NCBI GenBank assembly: GCA_031269405.1
Contig: JAISZE010000068.1
Location: forward strand, 1 to 5,707
Reading direction: 5' to 3'
Length of the DNA: 5,707 nt
DNA from: Treponema sp.
Lineage (GTDB): Bacteria; Spirochaetota; Spirochaetia; Treponematales; Breznakiellaceae
How positions within the stretch are numbered: the first letter of the stretch is position 1; each line of letters starts with the position of its first letter. Below are positions 5,640-5,707 of this stretch, piece after piece. The notes under the pieces are model-generated. The model made no database searches and was not told the DNA's origin. It saw only the letters and a list, made by a program, of their open reading frames with translations. Both the position numbers and the translations under genes were made by a program.

Positions 5640-5707
5640 TGAAAATAGATCTTAGTGCATGGAACAGAGAATATTCCCTGGGGGTTCCTGAAATTGATAC
5701 GCAGCAT
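5639..5707 (+). CDS. Bacteriohemerythrin, N-terminal 23 residues only (continues past the window)
   Basis: The visible N-terminus carries the family signature W8-x3-Y12-x2-G15-V16-x2-I19-D20-x2-H23, where the final His is the first ligand of the non-heme di-iron site. Bacteriohemerythrins are small cytoplasmic O2-binding proteins, alone or as a domain of chemoreceptors and signalling proteins; from 23 residues I cannot tell whether this is the single-domain form. They bind O2 reversibly and serve in O2 storage, scavenging or sensing, which fits a microaerophile or anaerobe living near an oxygen gradient. The start is set by AAGGGG 6 nt upstream. The position behind a C23 tract suggests its expression varies between cells. 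Confidence 0.85.
   Translation, partial: MKIDLSAWNREYSLGVPEIDTQH

Overview
The window looks like a piece of a spirochete chromosome, most likely a Treponema-type organism of moderate GC content (a gut or termite treponeme rather than a low-GC oral species). This rests on the variant Mur-ligase motifs, the FecR-like and DUF2804 pair, and my memory of treponeme proteins. It is an inference, not a database result.

Layout. Positions 1-1320 (minus strand) hold most of murD; its last few dozen codons lie beyond the left edge. A 72-bp AT-rich gap follows, with overlapping divergent -10 elements. Two plus-strand genes 5 bp apart come next: a secreted or membrane-anchored FecR-domain protein (1393-2430) and a DUF2804 protein (2436-3464). 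A 129-bp AT-rich gap leads to a small coiled-coil ORF (3594-3830, plus), whose second half runs antisense to the 3' end of murE (3712-5382, minus). murE has a very good promoter whose -10 lies so close to the ATG that the mRNA should be leaderless. Right of murE is a regulatory segment of about 250 bp, ending in the first 23 codons of a bacteriohemerythrin gene (5639 onward, plus).

How the parts work together. MurD and MurE catalyse consecutive cytoplasmic steps of peptidoglycan precursor synthesis: addition of D-Glu, then of the diamino acid (probably L-ornithine in treponemes). They are interrupted by an oppositely oriented envelope/unknown-function pair and do not form a classical dcw cluster here.

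The most striking element is an uninterrupted run of 23 cytosines (5589-5611) directly before the hemerythrin gene. It separates a near-perfect -35 (TTGCCA) from a perfect -10 (TATAAT). The spacing is now 32 bp and would be 17 bp if the run were C8. The same run also encodes eight prolines in a 41-codon Cys-rich upstream ORF. That ORF has an ideal Shine-Dalgarno, and its stop codon overlaps the hemerythrin start (TAATG). The locus therefore looks like a slipped-strand switch acting on transcription, translation or both, controlling an O2-binding protein.
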